Below, piece after piece: positions 8,728 to 8,767 of a stretch of 8,767 bases of DNA. The notes beneath the pieces were generated by a model. That model worked only from the letters and a program-made list of their open reading frames with translations. It made no database searches and was not told the origin of the DNA. Position numbers and translations under genes: made by a program. The DNA comes from Fodinibacter sp038330415 (GTDB taxonomy: Bacteria > Actinomycetota > Actinomycetes > Actinomycetales > Dermatophilaceae), in the NCBI GenBank assembly GCA_038330415.1, contig JBBQNZ010000162.1:1-8767 (forward strand), in the 5' to 3' direction. Every line of letters begins with the position of its first letter. The stretch's first letter is position 1.

Positions 8728-8767
8728 CGGTTCTCCTCGATCTGGTGGCCTGGCTCGGAGGCGGGGG

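Overview
The window is very GC-rich (roughly 70% or more by eye). It uses GTG starts freely, its genes overlap tightly, and it carries GAF-ANTAR regulators and a TetR regulator that looks leaderless. Together these point to an actinobacterial chromosome, possibly of the Intrasporangiaceae/Dermatophilaceae type; the family is a guess. I see no rRNA, tRNA, CRISPR array, insertion sequence or phage gene. No gene-free stretch exceeds 300 bases; the longest is 978-1203.

Left part (1-2343, all minus strand). Two GAF-ANTAR type sensor/RNA-binding regulators lie head to tail with an ATGA overlap; the downstream one runs off the window edge. Ahead of them is a 226-base gap. It holds a GC-rich hairpin that could terminate the preceding gene, a dyad, and a small upstream ORF with a much better ribosome binding site than the regulator itself. 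Next comes a secreted protein with a long coiled coil and a C-terminal lytic-transglycosylase-like domain, probably acting on peptidoglycan. Its Shine-Dalgarno sequence lies in the loop of a small hairpin.

Centre (2404-7603). This is a compact catabolic-looking module. Three minus-strand genes overlap by 8 and 4 bases: a 759-residue fusion of a class II aldolase/epimerase (FucA/AraD fold) with a class III, HemL-like PLP aminotransferase; a 12-TM major facilitator permease; and an FGGY carbohydrate kinase. A divergent tetR gene stands opposite. The 91-base space between them carries a perfect 8-4-8 inverted repeat that overlaps the best tetR promoter candidate. The proposed logic is import by the permease, phosphorylation by the FGGY kinase, cleavage or epimerisation by the aldolase domain, and amino transfer or aminomutation by the fused domain, with TetR repressing until an inducer appears. 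The substrate cannot be read from the sequence. An amino-sugar-like or amino-polyol-like compound, or a sugar whose cleavage product is aminated, would fit.

Right end (8215-8767). A VOC-family (glyoxalase/dioxygenase fold) protein is convergent with tetR. The two genes share a CTAG tetranucleotide that supplies both stop codons.

The most novel element is the aldolase-aminotransferase fusion in one operon with a kinase and transporter under a local TetR/operator.
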